Assembly (NCBI GenBank): GCA_013397865.1
Contig: VZTI01004085.1
Span: forward strand, 962,857 to 1,026,856
Source of the DNA: Struthidea cinerea
Lineage: Eukaryota; Chordata; Aves; Passeriformes; Corcoracidae
DNA: 64,000 bases
Reading direction: 5' to 3'
Part shown: positions 24,234 to 36,257 of the stretch, piece by piece
Layout: the number at the start of each line of letters is the position of its first letter
Position numbering within the stretch: position 1 is the stretch's first letter
Made by a program: the position numbers and the translations under genes
Notes under the pieces: model-generated
What the model was told of the DNA's origin: nothing
The model's input: only the letters and a program-made list of their open reading frames with translations
The model's database searches: none

Positions 24234-27200
24234 AGTCACATTGCTTTATGTTACTGAAGTGTGAGAATGCAACACAATTCACCTGTCACAGAAAACAAAC
24301 TGGAAAACAACTTTGGTTTTGAAAATGCAAGTTAAGGAAGAATATGCACGCCTCCAAACCTGTACCTTTCAAAGTGTGCTGTTTGGGATGGCTTTCTAAA
24401 ATGGCTTTGGCATTTTGTGAACACCCCCAGCCAAGCATTGTGAATTATTTTGTTCATTTCACATCCAAGACCCAATGGCTTTTCAAGCATTAAAAGCATA
24501 TACTGCTGCATATAAACTTGAAATAACAGAGCTTTGAACTTCTCATTGCCTGCTATTTAAATTGCAGAATTACTACGGAATTGAAAGGCTTTAGAGATCA
24601 AAAATGTTTACTCTTAATTAGAACAGCCACCCAAAACAGACTGACATCTGTTCAGTATCAGTAGAACAGTATCAGTGTAACAAGGGAAAGAGCAGTCATT
24701 CTGGTAATAGAGATATAGCAGATAATATGTTTTATTCTGTTGCCCACAATGAACAATGGTGGTAACAGAACTTGTAAGATTGACATGGCAAGCAAACAGC
24801 TGGGAAGAGAAACTCTGGCTAGATGGATACAAGAGGACTTCCACCAGTGGAAGCAGCAACCATGGATCAACAGACATGTAAGAAACACTACTGGGGCCAC
24901 AGAAGCTTTTTAATCCTATGCTCTTTAAGTTTTTTGGCCTGGAAAAAAATGAGACACTGAATTCATACAAGGCTAATACTTCTAATTACATGATTGTATC
25001 ATGTAATTTGACATGTGGAATCATATAAACACATTCTCCCTAACTTACATCCTACAGGTGTCAACAGCATATTCTGGACTCAGTAGCAAATTATTGCAGT
25101 GTCAGTGGGTGAACTGCAGAGACCAGGTGAAGAATCTGTAGCAAATAAAGTGAAATAAACTGCCTGTCATTAGGGGCTCCAGCATTTACTCTCTAGGATC
25201 AACTTGATTCAAAGTAAAGATTGCCTTCATGAAGCTGAAGTCTTACTTGGGTTGTAGGAAATTACATCTTCTGCGTTTCAGATACTTTGGGAAGATCTCT
25301 GAAGACAATGTGGTGCTTAATAGAGATGTTTGTTCTTAGTTACTTCATATATATTTGTTCTAATTTTATTGTAATTGATTCAGTGTTCTGAGCATTATGA
25401 ACCTTTTTTTTTTCACTACACAGTGTGCCACAATCTCTCATTAATATCAATGAGATATGTGTAAGCTTCAAAACCCACTCAGCATTCGGCAGGATTAGGG
25501 TAAATTGACAAAAGGAGCATTGAAATAAATTTTCAAAAAAGACCTGTAGCATTTAGCACTTCAGTGGCATGTTCTGTGTTATTTGCATGCCTTGCTGAAT
25601 CTTAACCACAAACTTCATTGAATACGATTCCCTGCAGAGGAGAATGAGTGTGCACCTTCCCTGTATACATCAGAATTTTGAGGCCAGCTGAAGATTTATG
25701 TTTTCTGAAGAAGCAAGGGAGATAACTCCAGCTGGGTTGGAAAGGTAAAGCTAAACCAAGAGAGACAGAAGCAAAGTACTGCATCACTAACGCAGTGACA
25801 TCAGTGAACAGATTGAAATGGGTTAGAAAAATAAATGGAAGTCTGGAAGCACAGTGTGGAGCTATGGATCCAGGCTCTTATATAAGAGTTATATCATACA
25901 AAGGAAATAAAACATCATTTGACTCACATTCCTCACCATGCCATCCATTACAGTGGTGTTGCCAGACAAGAGCTAGGACAGATTTAGCCCCGTGCAAGTT
26001 GTCTTCCAAATGCCAGTACATAAATTATTATATTCTGTCCCCATTTGAACACTCAAGTGGCACTGAAGTAGATATTTGTGCCTCACAGTCTCACTCTTCC
26101 ACCAATATGCAGAAATGGGAATCCTCAGGCACCTACATTTACAAATTAAGCAAACATTATTCTGTAACAAATGACTACACACTTGAAAATTATTTTAAAG
26201 CAATCTGAAAAAAAGCCTACAGGGGTTCTACAGATTTATTGCAAAACAAGAACAACATTAAACCACAAAACATAGAGGAAAAATAACATCATTTCCCATA
26301 TGTTCAATGTGTGAAATGGTTATACAGCCCTTTAGGTAGCAATTGTAATAAAGAAAAGTCATCTGGGTCAAATGGCATATTTCTATTTATTATTAGCATT
26401 ATTTAAACTATACTTAAGGTGTACAGAGTGCTCTAAAAACAAATAAAAAACTGGCAGAGCCCTTCCCTCTGTCAAATCATACAACCTGCAGTAGGCAAAT
26501 CAAAGCATAATAACTTTTAGGTTTTCGCAGTGAGGAAAAGTGTCACAACAAAAACAGGTTTCAAAGTTTTTGGCTGCGAAGTGAAAGGCTAATTTAAGGG
26601 TTTTTTTCTTTTTATTACAGAACAAGCAGCAGCCTGGGTTCAGATGGGCTCCTCCACTAACACAGCTGAAGCTACAAACAGGACTATCTCCAATACTACC
26701 AATCAAACATAAAACAACAAGGAGCTCCATAAAACAAAAGAAAGCCCAGATCTCATTTGTTGGGAGCCAGCAGTGCACTATATATATTTCAGAGGCGCTC
26801 ACACAGAGTGAGGCAGAGTTTCAAGGCAAGACAAGCCTCAGATGATCCCCTGTCGTTAAACTAACACGGAGTATTTTATTAACCACATGTCTGCATTTGC
26901 TACAGGAAGTGGCAAATCCTGCTTGGGTTTTTCTCAGGGTGTTGGCTGGCCCACACCTGGCAAAGAGACCTATGTCCCCTCTCCTTGGCCCTGGGCTAGT
27001 GACAGAGCAGCCACGCTCCTGCTTCCAGGGAGTTTGCAAACAAATTTTGAGGCTGCTACTCATCACAAGCTCAGAGGGACCAACCCCAAGGAGGGTGTCC
27101 CTCGTGCCTGGGGCACCCCCTAAGGAGCCCTTGCCCTGAAGGGGATGACAGCAGGGCACAGAGCCTCTTCAACACAGAAGGACCAGATGACAACAGCAGG

Positions 27201-27540
27201 TTTGGGGGCCTGGAGACCTCCTATGTTCAAACTAGAGAAGTAGATGCAAGGGCACTTAACTGCTCAAGGATCAGGTCAGACTTCACTGAGGGAGCCTGAC
27301 ATAATAAAGGCAGTCTTCTTGTCTGTGTAGCAAGTAGATTCTCTTGCATGCAGATGAACCATAAACTCCTCCAAAATACATAAGAACTAATGTCTGATGC
27401 CTCAGGGCATTGCAAGATGTAAATGAAATCCAGAATGGATGGATGTATTACAATTTTACTATAAGAAACAGGGCACAAGGACTGCTAGGGAGAAACTTTG
27501 GAGGCATTAAGAACACAGCACCCCTTTTTAGATCTGTGTA

Positions 27541-27592
27541 ACACATATATACCGCGCATGTTTATATATAAAACACATATATAAATATATAA
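27541..27592. repeat. AT-rich (ATATAA)-type low-complexity tract
   Basis: ACACATATATACC, TTTATATATAAAACAC and ATATATAAATATATAAA form an irregular TA-rich microsatellite interrupted by CGCGCATG. Confidence 0.85.
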
Positions 27593-29439
27593 ACCCAAAA
27601 ATGACACACTAAAGCATTCCTCTTCTGTTTTTTCCTTCCACCTTCATGTTAAAACACAATGCACAAAGAAATAATTTTCATTTACAGAAGTGCCATACGC
27701 AAAAAATAATTAAAACATTAAATTTTTCCAAATAGATGTGATGCAATAAATTAAACTCAGCATTTGCTGAAAGGAAAAAAAAAAATCCCTCAGCCTAAAC
27801 TTAGTGATATGGAAAAGACCAGCTTCCAGGTCTTCTAACTGATTTTTGTGGTATCATCGTACTTTTGTCCACCTCGTCGTTATCCTCTCCCCAGCAGCCT
27901 GCATTAACTAGTCCACGCCACTGGAAACATCACCTCCAGCCATGCTCATGGGTGCTGATTTTATTTCTCTCAGTTATTTCTTTAATGTTGTGTGTGCATA
28001 CAATACCCAGTATTTCAGCTCAGATTTACACAACAACTCTGCTATTTCCTACATGCAAGCGCATTTCTCTAAATTGGATTTCTGAATATAATGCAAGAAC
28101 ATTTTCCTTACAAAAAAACTTTATTAGCAACATAAAATTGTCAGTTGTTTATGCCCCACTTGTAAATACTGGGCCACATTAACATAAACTTGCCAAATGG
28201 AGGGTGGGGGAAGAGTGGGCTATTTTCCTTGCAATCCTTCAGCAGGAGACCAAAAGAATAAATAAAATCAAGCATGGTGGGAAGAGTTACTATGCATTCT
28301 TGTAATTCATCCCTGGCTGTGAAGAGGAGACACATGGCCTGGAGGACATGAGAGTGCCCAGCCGTGGCCAGATCCCCTTATTTACTGCCCTGAGCCCCAG
28401 CCGTGTTTGCCAGCTTGACTTCCCAGGAGAATGTGTTGGCTCATCTTGTGAAAATATATTGTTAGACTATATATTTTAAATGCTGTCTACCCTCCTTGTA
28501 AGATTCAAGACCTAATCAATCCTTTATGTTATAACCAGGTGTAAGTCATAAAGGGGTTGTTATTACAAAATTTTATGGAGTGAGGCGCTTAGGTACTCAT
28601 GCAGCAGGGAGGTTATAACATCCACTGCACCCTCGTGTTTTCAGGTACTGGTGTCAAGATTTCTACCTACTGGTCAATTTTAAATATTTTCCACTACTCT
28701 GTACTCACTGGTTTCAAATTTTAGAGTTGCCTCTGCTGCTGGTTTATAAGAGCAGGATTCTTCAGCCACAGAGAGAGCCAAATAAGACTCTCCAGGATGT
28801 TTTGAGCTTGGAGGCCAAAGTTCACTGTTGGCATGTCACAGCACTAAATTTGAGTTTGCACCTCTGGGTTTAAAACCCAAACAGATTCCCTCATAACTGG
28901 ATTTTATATGCATGTTGTGCATCTGCCTATGGTATTTGAGCTGTCTGCTCACAAATTTCCTGCAATAGTCTGTTCTCCCCTCTCCAAATTCCAGCAGGCC
29001 CTTAAGTCCCGCACACCAAGCCCCACCTTCGGTGGTGTCTCACTCTGCTATTTTTTCCTAGGTGAGTCTGCCTCCTCTGTAACTTGTCAGAGCAGTTGTA
29101 ACTCAAAGGATCCAGTTCCCACCCACACAAATTGAAAAAAAAATTAGGGCAAGACAAGATAGCAGGTATCCGCAGTGCTATTACTATTATCTTGATAAAA
29201 TAGCAGGGACACACATTCTGCCTGTCACAATTAAGGTGATAAATGCCTGTTTCTTTGAGGCTTGTTTGGAAGTCAATTATGCAGATTATTTCTAGAATAC
29301 AGACAGATGGTGTTTTCCCCCATATGAGACAATCAAGTTGAACTTTGATATGTGCATAAAAATACTGTAATTTGTCAAGCTCCAATGGGGCCATTTTATC
29401 ACAGATAACCAAAAGACTATATGGATTTTTGTATTTGGC

Positions 29440-30060
29440 TCTTTTCGATTAACACAGCCTATGTTTCTTTTTATTCCAATATTTTTTTTTTTAATGGAAG
29501 CTTTGCTATGTTTTATCTTGAAGCCAAATATTGATCTTTCAGTTTAGTCTTCAGGTTTTGATTAACGCAGAAGGTTGCCAAGTGAACGGCTTTTTGTTTG
29601 TTTTCTGTTAATTCTTTTTTTATTATTCACTTGCCGCAGTAAATCTTGCTTTTATTGTCCAACCACTGAAAAGAAAAAATGGACTGATTTGAGCCCCTAA
29701 ATAATTTACAATGCAGAGCTTTTTGAAAAGACTGATGCAATGTTGACCTTCATTTTTGCCCCTTCTCTTGTTGACAATAGAACATTTTTGATTGACTTGA
29801 AAGGAAAGAAAGGAAGAAGATTGATTTTGACATGTTAATCATGGTTTAATTTGACTAAAGCTTTAGAAAATTAGTGTTTAGTAAGACATTTTTAACAAAA
29901 GAAAAATAAGCTGTTGTAAGTGTGAGAATTATTATAAATATTTTCCCTGTCATTTTCATTCTCTATCAGGCTAAATTTCATGCTCCTATTTAAAAACTGA
30001 GTTATATTTATTTTTTATTAAGAAATGTTCTGACAGCCTGAATTCCTCTTCATCAGCTCC
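29440..30060. promoter_or_regulatory. Candidate conserved non-coding block, AT-rich with SOX/PBX-type motifs
   Basis: About 600 bp with no open frame in the stretch 29440-30017, no recognisable repeat and strong T/A bias with structured runs. Visible motifs include TGATTGAC (29793-29800, a PBX-type half-site), ATTGTCC (about 29656), TTGTTGACAATAG (about 29769, a SOX-type ACAAT core) and several ATTA/TAAT homeodomain cores. The texture resembles conserved non-coding elements near developmental genes. Conservation cannot be judged from one sequence, so this is a guess. Confidence 0.25.
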
Positions 30061-33000
30061 GTATTAGGTTTGTTAAGCAATAAAAACAAATAGAAAAGCT
30101 CTGACGAATGTAAGAAAGGATGGTCTGGAACAGACTGGGAGACAAAGATCCTGTTTCTTGTAGAGACTCTTAATATCACTGTGGGCAAATGACTTGGGCT
30201 CCCAGGGAAACATAGCCAAGGCAAAGCACCAGCTCCAGTCCAACCCAATCCAGGAATGCCTTAATCCTGCTCCCAAAGGAAAACAAGACCTCATCCAGGC
30301 TATACATATTAACTAATGCTGCAAGTTCAGAACATATGTAGTCAATAATAGATGCCATTCTACCTCTCTGAGGCTGGGTGTTAGAGGAGGTAGGGTAAGT
30401 AACACCTGCCTAAGCAAGGAATGTTTTGAGGTCTCTTGATGGAACACAAGGTATTATTCTGAGAACTTTTTAGATACTTGGCAGCCCTACCTAAGGTGTA
30501 CATAGCACAAATAGCTGGTAAACAAATCATACAGGTTTAGATCCAGCTGGGCATTAAGCCAAGAATTTAGGTGGAACATTGTACCTACTTCAGCTGTCAG
30601 AGGCATGAGGTAGATTATCAAGGTTCACAAGGACACATGGATATCATAGTCACTAAAACCCACAACATTTCTGCAAAACACATAAATAGGTGCTTCAAAC
30701 ACCTGCTCTCCTCAATCTACTTGCCAAAGTACCTAAATATTCTAAAAGTTTCCGTTCAGCCTGAAAGAGCAATTTCAACAACTTCAGCTTTGCCAAGTCC
30801 GAAAGTTGCTCTCAAGATATTAATGTTACCAGCTCTGACCCCATCCACCTTCCGAACAGCAAAATGCTGCACAGTAACCTACCAGCCATGCTAGGCTGGG
30901 CACTTACCAGTGAACCTGTCAATATTTCTAGCATCTTTTCTGTTCTGGTGATTGTTTTATGTCTCTGGATATGCAGTAACTTCATTAAAGACAATGCAGT
31001 TACTCCAGATTTTCACTGGCCTCACTAAGAAAAAAACCTGGATCCATATAAATAAAATATTATGTGAAAGTAATAAATATTTAGGTTTTCTCTTGCAAAT
31101 GTACTACCTCATTTTCACTCCAATACAATATAATACCAGCAAGTACTCAGGGGTCTGGTAATGCATTGTTACACCTGCCAGATATGCAGGTGTATGAGCT
31201 CCCTGTGCTAAAGAGTATAATCCTCTTCTCTTAGAATACAAATTAAATTAGGCCATTATCTCAGTAAAGTTCTGATCCATCAATATGACTGTTCTGGTAG
31301 TAAATATCACCATAGAAGTAGTAAAATCTGAAGACATGCCTAACTGTTTTGGACTGGAGCCTAAATTAGATTTCCAAATAGAATAACATATGTCTTGAGC
31401 GTTAAGCTCCCCCTGAAGTCAACACTATCCTTATGGACCACTTTGTTTCAGACTTTGCATTTTTTAAATGAAATCATAATTTTAACACAATACAATATCT
31501 CTTCTAGTCATTAACAACTTATAATTAAAAAAAAAAATGCCCTAAAAAATGAGTAAGCCTTGTGCCTTTCAATCATGAACTCCTATTATCTTCATTCTAC
31601 CCAGATGTTACTGAGACTAATAATTTTCCCTGTATGAATAATGTTATGTGTACATGGTAAGCACAAATGTGTTCTAGGACTGCTTATCTCCATGATTTTT
31701 GATGCTCACAAAAAACTTGTACAGGTGGTGAGGTCTCTGCAAAGGTCAGGACGGCTCAACAATAACAGGTTATACTAAATTTGGACAGTTTACATGCAGA
31801 AAGAAGCCTGAAAAACAGGCACTGTATATCTATAAAAAGAAATACACCTCATTTTATTGAAACTCTATTCATAGCAAACAATTGCAAACAGGACATCCCA
31901 GTGGACTTAACTTCTCCAGGGAATCTAACACTATCATCTTTACAATTGACTGTGTCTACTTTCTTTTGCATGCCTCTTTGGCACGAGCAGAATCTCATTT
32001 ATGCTATTGGGTTTTGGATCAAATGTCACAAATGTTTTCAGTTCCTTTCCATCTCTCTTTTGTCTGAAAGGTAGAGTTCACCACTGTCCTAAGATAAACA
32101 CGGACCTTCGTTTAACCAGTTCCTCACTGGGCTGTTAGTGCCCTGCAGGCCAGTGAGCTAGCTGGGAGCATTCAAACACAGACACAGCTGCTTCCTCTGC
32201 ATTAACTCGGCAAGAAACAATACTTTAAAAAACCCCAAACATTCGTTAATGGGAATGTGGAGGGTGAAAAGGAGCAGCAACTTCAACAGGGCAAAGGCCA
32301 GTGCAGTAGCAAGAAGGCACAGCCTCTGCTTAAGAGTCCTGTTCTCTGCCCTCCTTCATCTCACTCACCTTCTGAATGGTGATCAGACACAGAGCCACAA
32401 TCCTTCCGTGCATGAACAACATTCAACTCACAGCTGGAAAAGTCCATTGTACTCCTTCAGTGTTTCAAGGAGAGAAAGCACAGAACATGAAAGGGTAAAT
32501 ACATGCTAACAGAGAAATCTACAAAGTGACAAATGTAAGTTTTTTATTGGCTTTTTAAAAGCACATTCATTTTTTTCAAGCACACTGCAGAGGGAAGAAG
32601 ATGCTAGTGACGTGCATTTTCAATAACCCAAATTCATTATCATCAAGTGAGAGAATCAAAAAATTGATTAATTCTGCACAGCCTTAAGACAACTTGTTCT
32701 ATTTTCAACTGTGTGTAAGTTTACAAGGACAAATCAGACCTTTGAAACTAACAATTTCATTTTTAAGGGTGTCCTTGAAAGACTGCAGCCATGTATAACT
32801 TATAGGATACAAAAAAAAAACAAAAACACCCCACGTAAATAACAAAAGCTCAGGTTGAATGTCAGAAATGGAAAACATACATACAACTGCTGCAAAATAA
32901 ATTACTATAGTCAAAGCTGCTCCTCAGACTCAAGAGCTCATATGGCAGTCTTTTAAAGGTCAACACTGAAGGCAGTCACATTAGAAATGAAGTTCAAGAA

Positions 33001-35954
33001 TATGAAATCCACTGTTCAAATGATTTCTTTGCCCAAGGTCTTTATTAGAAAGGTAATCTCTTTTCTATCACTGTTTAACAACATATCATTACTTTGTGAA
33101 GTGTTTTAAAATACCTGGAGTACAAAAGATTATATTTAAAACCAATTCATTCTAATACATCCCAAACAATACATAAAAAATGGGAAAGAAAGTATAAAGA
33201 TGTTAATTTTACTGGCAATTTTCTAACACTCCTTGAGAGAGAAAGCAAACAGCCCTAACTCCTAAAATTGCATTGCAACTACAGGCCATTTTATCATGTG
33301 AAAATTACCAAGTGATGATAATTTCTCTGCTGATTTTAAATAAAGCTTCTTGGACTCTCTCACACACTGTCCTTCCCGCTCTTTTTGCTATTAAAGAAAA
33401 ACCCGTGAAGTTACCCCCCAGGTGAATTTTGCCAAATGCCTGTAGTTCCAGTGTCAGAACCATGCCTTGCATAATGGAAAGTTTACATGAAAAGTCAAGG
33501 TTTTGATGAATGTCACACTTGAAAGCCAATTAAGTGGGCTGAAAGGAAGACACAATTTCCCATTGTCTAATTGCCTCACAGCACCTTCAAGGTAATAAAT
33601 TTGTCACATTGAATTATTAATGAGGAACGAATATTTGACTTGAAGCCTTGAATAGAAAGTAGTTCATTACCAGCTGGCATTGTTCCTTCCAAATAAAAGA
33701 GGGGCACTATGGGAGTTAAAGAAAGTTGTCAGAGAAAGCTTTCTCTCACATCACTGTCTCACACACTAAATGCACCTTTTACATCCTGTAAACATTCCAG
33801 TGAGGGGGAAAAATTATGGTGCATTTCATTCCTAATTCTCTTTGGCCTTTGCAGCCTGACAAATAATCGTCCATCTGGATTCCCCAAAACACACGCTTTA
33901 ACTGTATCACTTCAGACACAGAGGTTGGAAAATTTTTAGAATTGGCTACATAAAAGTACGAGGAGCACAATAAAGCAGAGGCCAGTTTTAGGTTTATGTG
34001 GCTCTTAAAGGCTTTCTGTCTTATCTCCTCTGCAAAGCATTGCTCACACACCTGCTGAAGCCGGGGAGACAGGTAGATCAGTGTATTTGTCCTTAATCCA
34101 CAGTTTCTAAAGTAAAGATGATGCACTTGAAAAACATTCATTTCAGCACAGGAGACCTTTCTAGTGGTGAGGGCCTCTCTGTCCTCATCCTATGTGCACA
34201 TCCTATGCACAATGAGAGAAGTCATAGAAAAAATGGGGTCCAAGTCCTTGGTTTGGTGTTAGATCAAATTATGAAATTGAGTTCCTTTGGGCATATCTTG
34301 GCTTTCTCAACAGCCCAGACTGGCCATGCAGTGTCTGGGACCCTGCCCTCGCAGACCACAGGGCACCTGTCAGCTGTTGGAAGGACACACCCCACAGACA
34401 GCACCCACCTTTGCTGCTGTAAGTTACAGCATCCTTCACTGCATTCGTGGTACCCCAGAACTTTCATCATGGGGCACAGAAGAGCAATGGAGAAGCCCAA
34501 TGCCAGTTAAAGAGCTTGCAGTGGAGCAGCTTTGGGCATTAATACTTGTGTGGGGGAGGCTTGGCTGCAGTCATGTGTAAAGACCAAATCTTGTTCTCCT
34601 TGGGCAAAAGCTAAAGTGCTGTTAAGACTCTTTCGAGATGCAACATTTGCCAGAGAGGTTTGTTGATCTAAAGAGGTGCTTGAAGGGCCTATTCCAAATA
34701 CTGGTTTGAGCCCCTAGCAAGAAATCTCTCAGACACGGCATTTCTGGCACTGTATCAGGACTCTGTAGAGATGAGGATGCCTTGGGGCTTCAGCAGCTTT
34801 AATTTTGCAATGAATTTGACTTGGTGTCTTTCATGTATGTACCAGTAAGACCTGCAGTAGAAACCTTAGAAGTTAATGAATAAGACAGGGAGATTTAGAA
34901 ATTTGGGCATATAATTACTATAGCAACATGTGCTCTTTCTTGCACTACACCATGAGATCTATTAGGCATGCCACAGTAAACCAAATAAATCACAGGTCAC
35001 AAAACACAGCAATAAATCCTACCCATATTAAATTGCAAAGTAATTAAAACTGATATGATATTTACATTTCAAATTCACTAATAACATCAGAAAAAATTCT
35101 GATTACAAGTGCATCCAAAGCAAGCTCTGAAGTGTTTCTTTAACTACTCCTGACATGAAGCCCTGCTTTTTCCAGCAGGGCCAGATGTACAAAGGTTTAT
35201 AGATACATAAATGTGCAGCAGACTCTTCCTAAGGCTTCATAAAAGTTCCTTTCTTGGTTAGATTCCTAATACCACTGAAATAATCTTACTCTAAAAGTAA
35301 ATTCTACAAGAACACACCAAAATGGGCAATTTCAGCTAATTAAGTTTTTGCAGAACACTGAATAGTACTATTTAAACTGCTTAATGACAGCTCGAGTTTT
35401 CATGTCCCAGTCCCACCTCCACCCAGGGTCAATTCAACAAACAACAAAAAAAACAGGTGCAGCCCTTAGTGCTCCAGTACAGGTATTGTTGAAGGGCCTG
35501 AGTGGAGCCTGACCTCTTATTTCCACTGTGCCTCGCAAATAGAGAATCTCAATCCCCCAAAAGCCCCCAGGTCAGAATCTTTCAATAGTGCTGAAACGAG
35601 AAACAAAAAAAATTAATTCACTCATATAAAATCTGACAACAGTGAAATACTTATTATTATCCCTGACTTACAGGGCAAGTCAAGCCCTTAGTCATCCTTG
35701 CCTTAATATACTCTTGCTACAGACAGTGAACAGTTTTCATCCTTTTCAGAATAAAGCATCTGTAGATGCTAAAAAGTTAGAAGTGGAGAAATTCTTCAGC
35801 CTTTTCTCAATATTCTGTGAGAAAACTCTTTCCCATGCAAACTATTTAAAACAAGGCCACAGTTTTATAAACTTCTTGCACCTGCAAGCTGTTTTGCAAG
35901 ATTGTTATGGTTTTAACTTTAAAAATATTTTGGAATAGGTATCTTAGAACTTGG
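30061..35954. other. Unique non-coding sequence, no gene seen
   Basis: Predominantly AT-rich. The largest frames are 34118-34510 plus (130 codons) and 33779-34141 minus (120 codons), neither recognisable. AT-rich unique sequence with TAAT cores at 33590-33680 could be regulatory, but there is no firm sign. Confidence 0.6.
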
Positions 35955-36036
35955 CCAATCCTCTCAAGGGGCGGATGGCCGAGGAACCAATTACCTATTG
36001 TCACTCAACACACTTTTGCAAACTATCCTATAAAAG
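35955..36036 (+). promoter_or_regulatory. Promoter-like CCAAT / GC-box / CCAAT / TATA array
   Basis: In order on the plus strand: GGCCAATC (CCAAT at 35955-35959), GGGGCGG (35968-35974), ACCAATTA (CCAAT at 35987-35991) and TATAAAAG (36029-36036). If transcription starts about 30 bp after TATA, near 36060, the CCAAT and GC boxes fall at roughly -70 to -105, their classical positions. The first downstream ATG in this frame (about 36071) opens only a short frame to 36257 (61 codons from there) with a hydrophobic stretch WWILLFLFSCW. No gene is recognised. It could be a non-coding RNA promoter, part of an old LTR, or chance. Confidence 0.35.
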
Positions 36037-36257
36037 TAGTTGGAAAATTATTAAAGCGCTTCCACTTGTTCATGAGCCTGGACTCTATGTCGTTTTCTTT
36101 ATCCGTCTCTGACATGATAGCGACAAGCATCTACTGCAGATCATACTCTGAAATTAAACTCAAGCTTTCATTACCCATGTGGTGGATTTTATTATTCCTT
36201 TTTTCATGTTGGTCACCTGGCAGTAGTTACATGTCCTCCTCAGGATGTGGCAATTAG

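Larger units (their letters stand above)
18530..29439. other. Long unique non-coding stretch, no gene seen
   Basis: A GC-richer island at about 18690-19050 produces frames on both strands (18642-19127 plus, 161 codons; 18705-19181 minus, 158 codons) that mirror each other and carry no domain. A similar patch at 26890-27150 gives three overlapping frames. Elsewhere AT-rich. Includes the palindromic site at 20399-20416, the duplication at 24193-24233 and the AT tract at 27541-27592. Confidence 0.6.

Noticed and set aside
25735..25760. GGGTTGGAAAGG as a CR1 3'-end fragment
   Set aside because: The match is confined to about ten bases, and neighbouring sequence lacks the rest of the CR1 tail and the octamer repeats.
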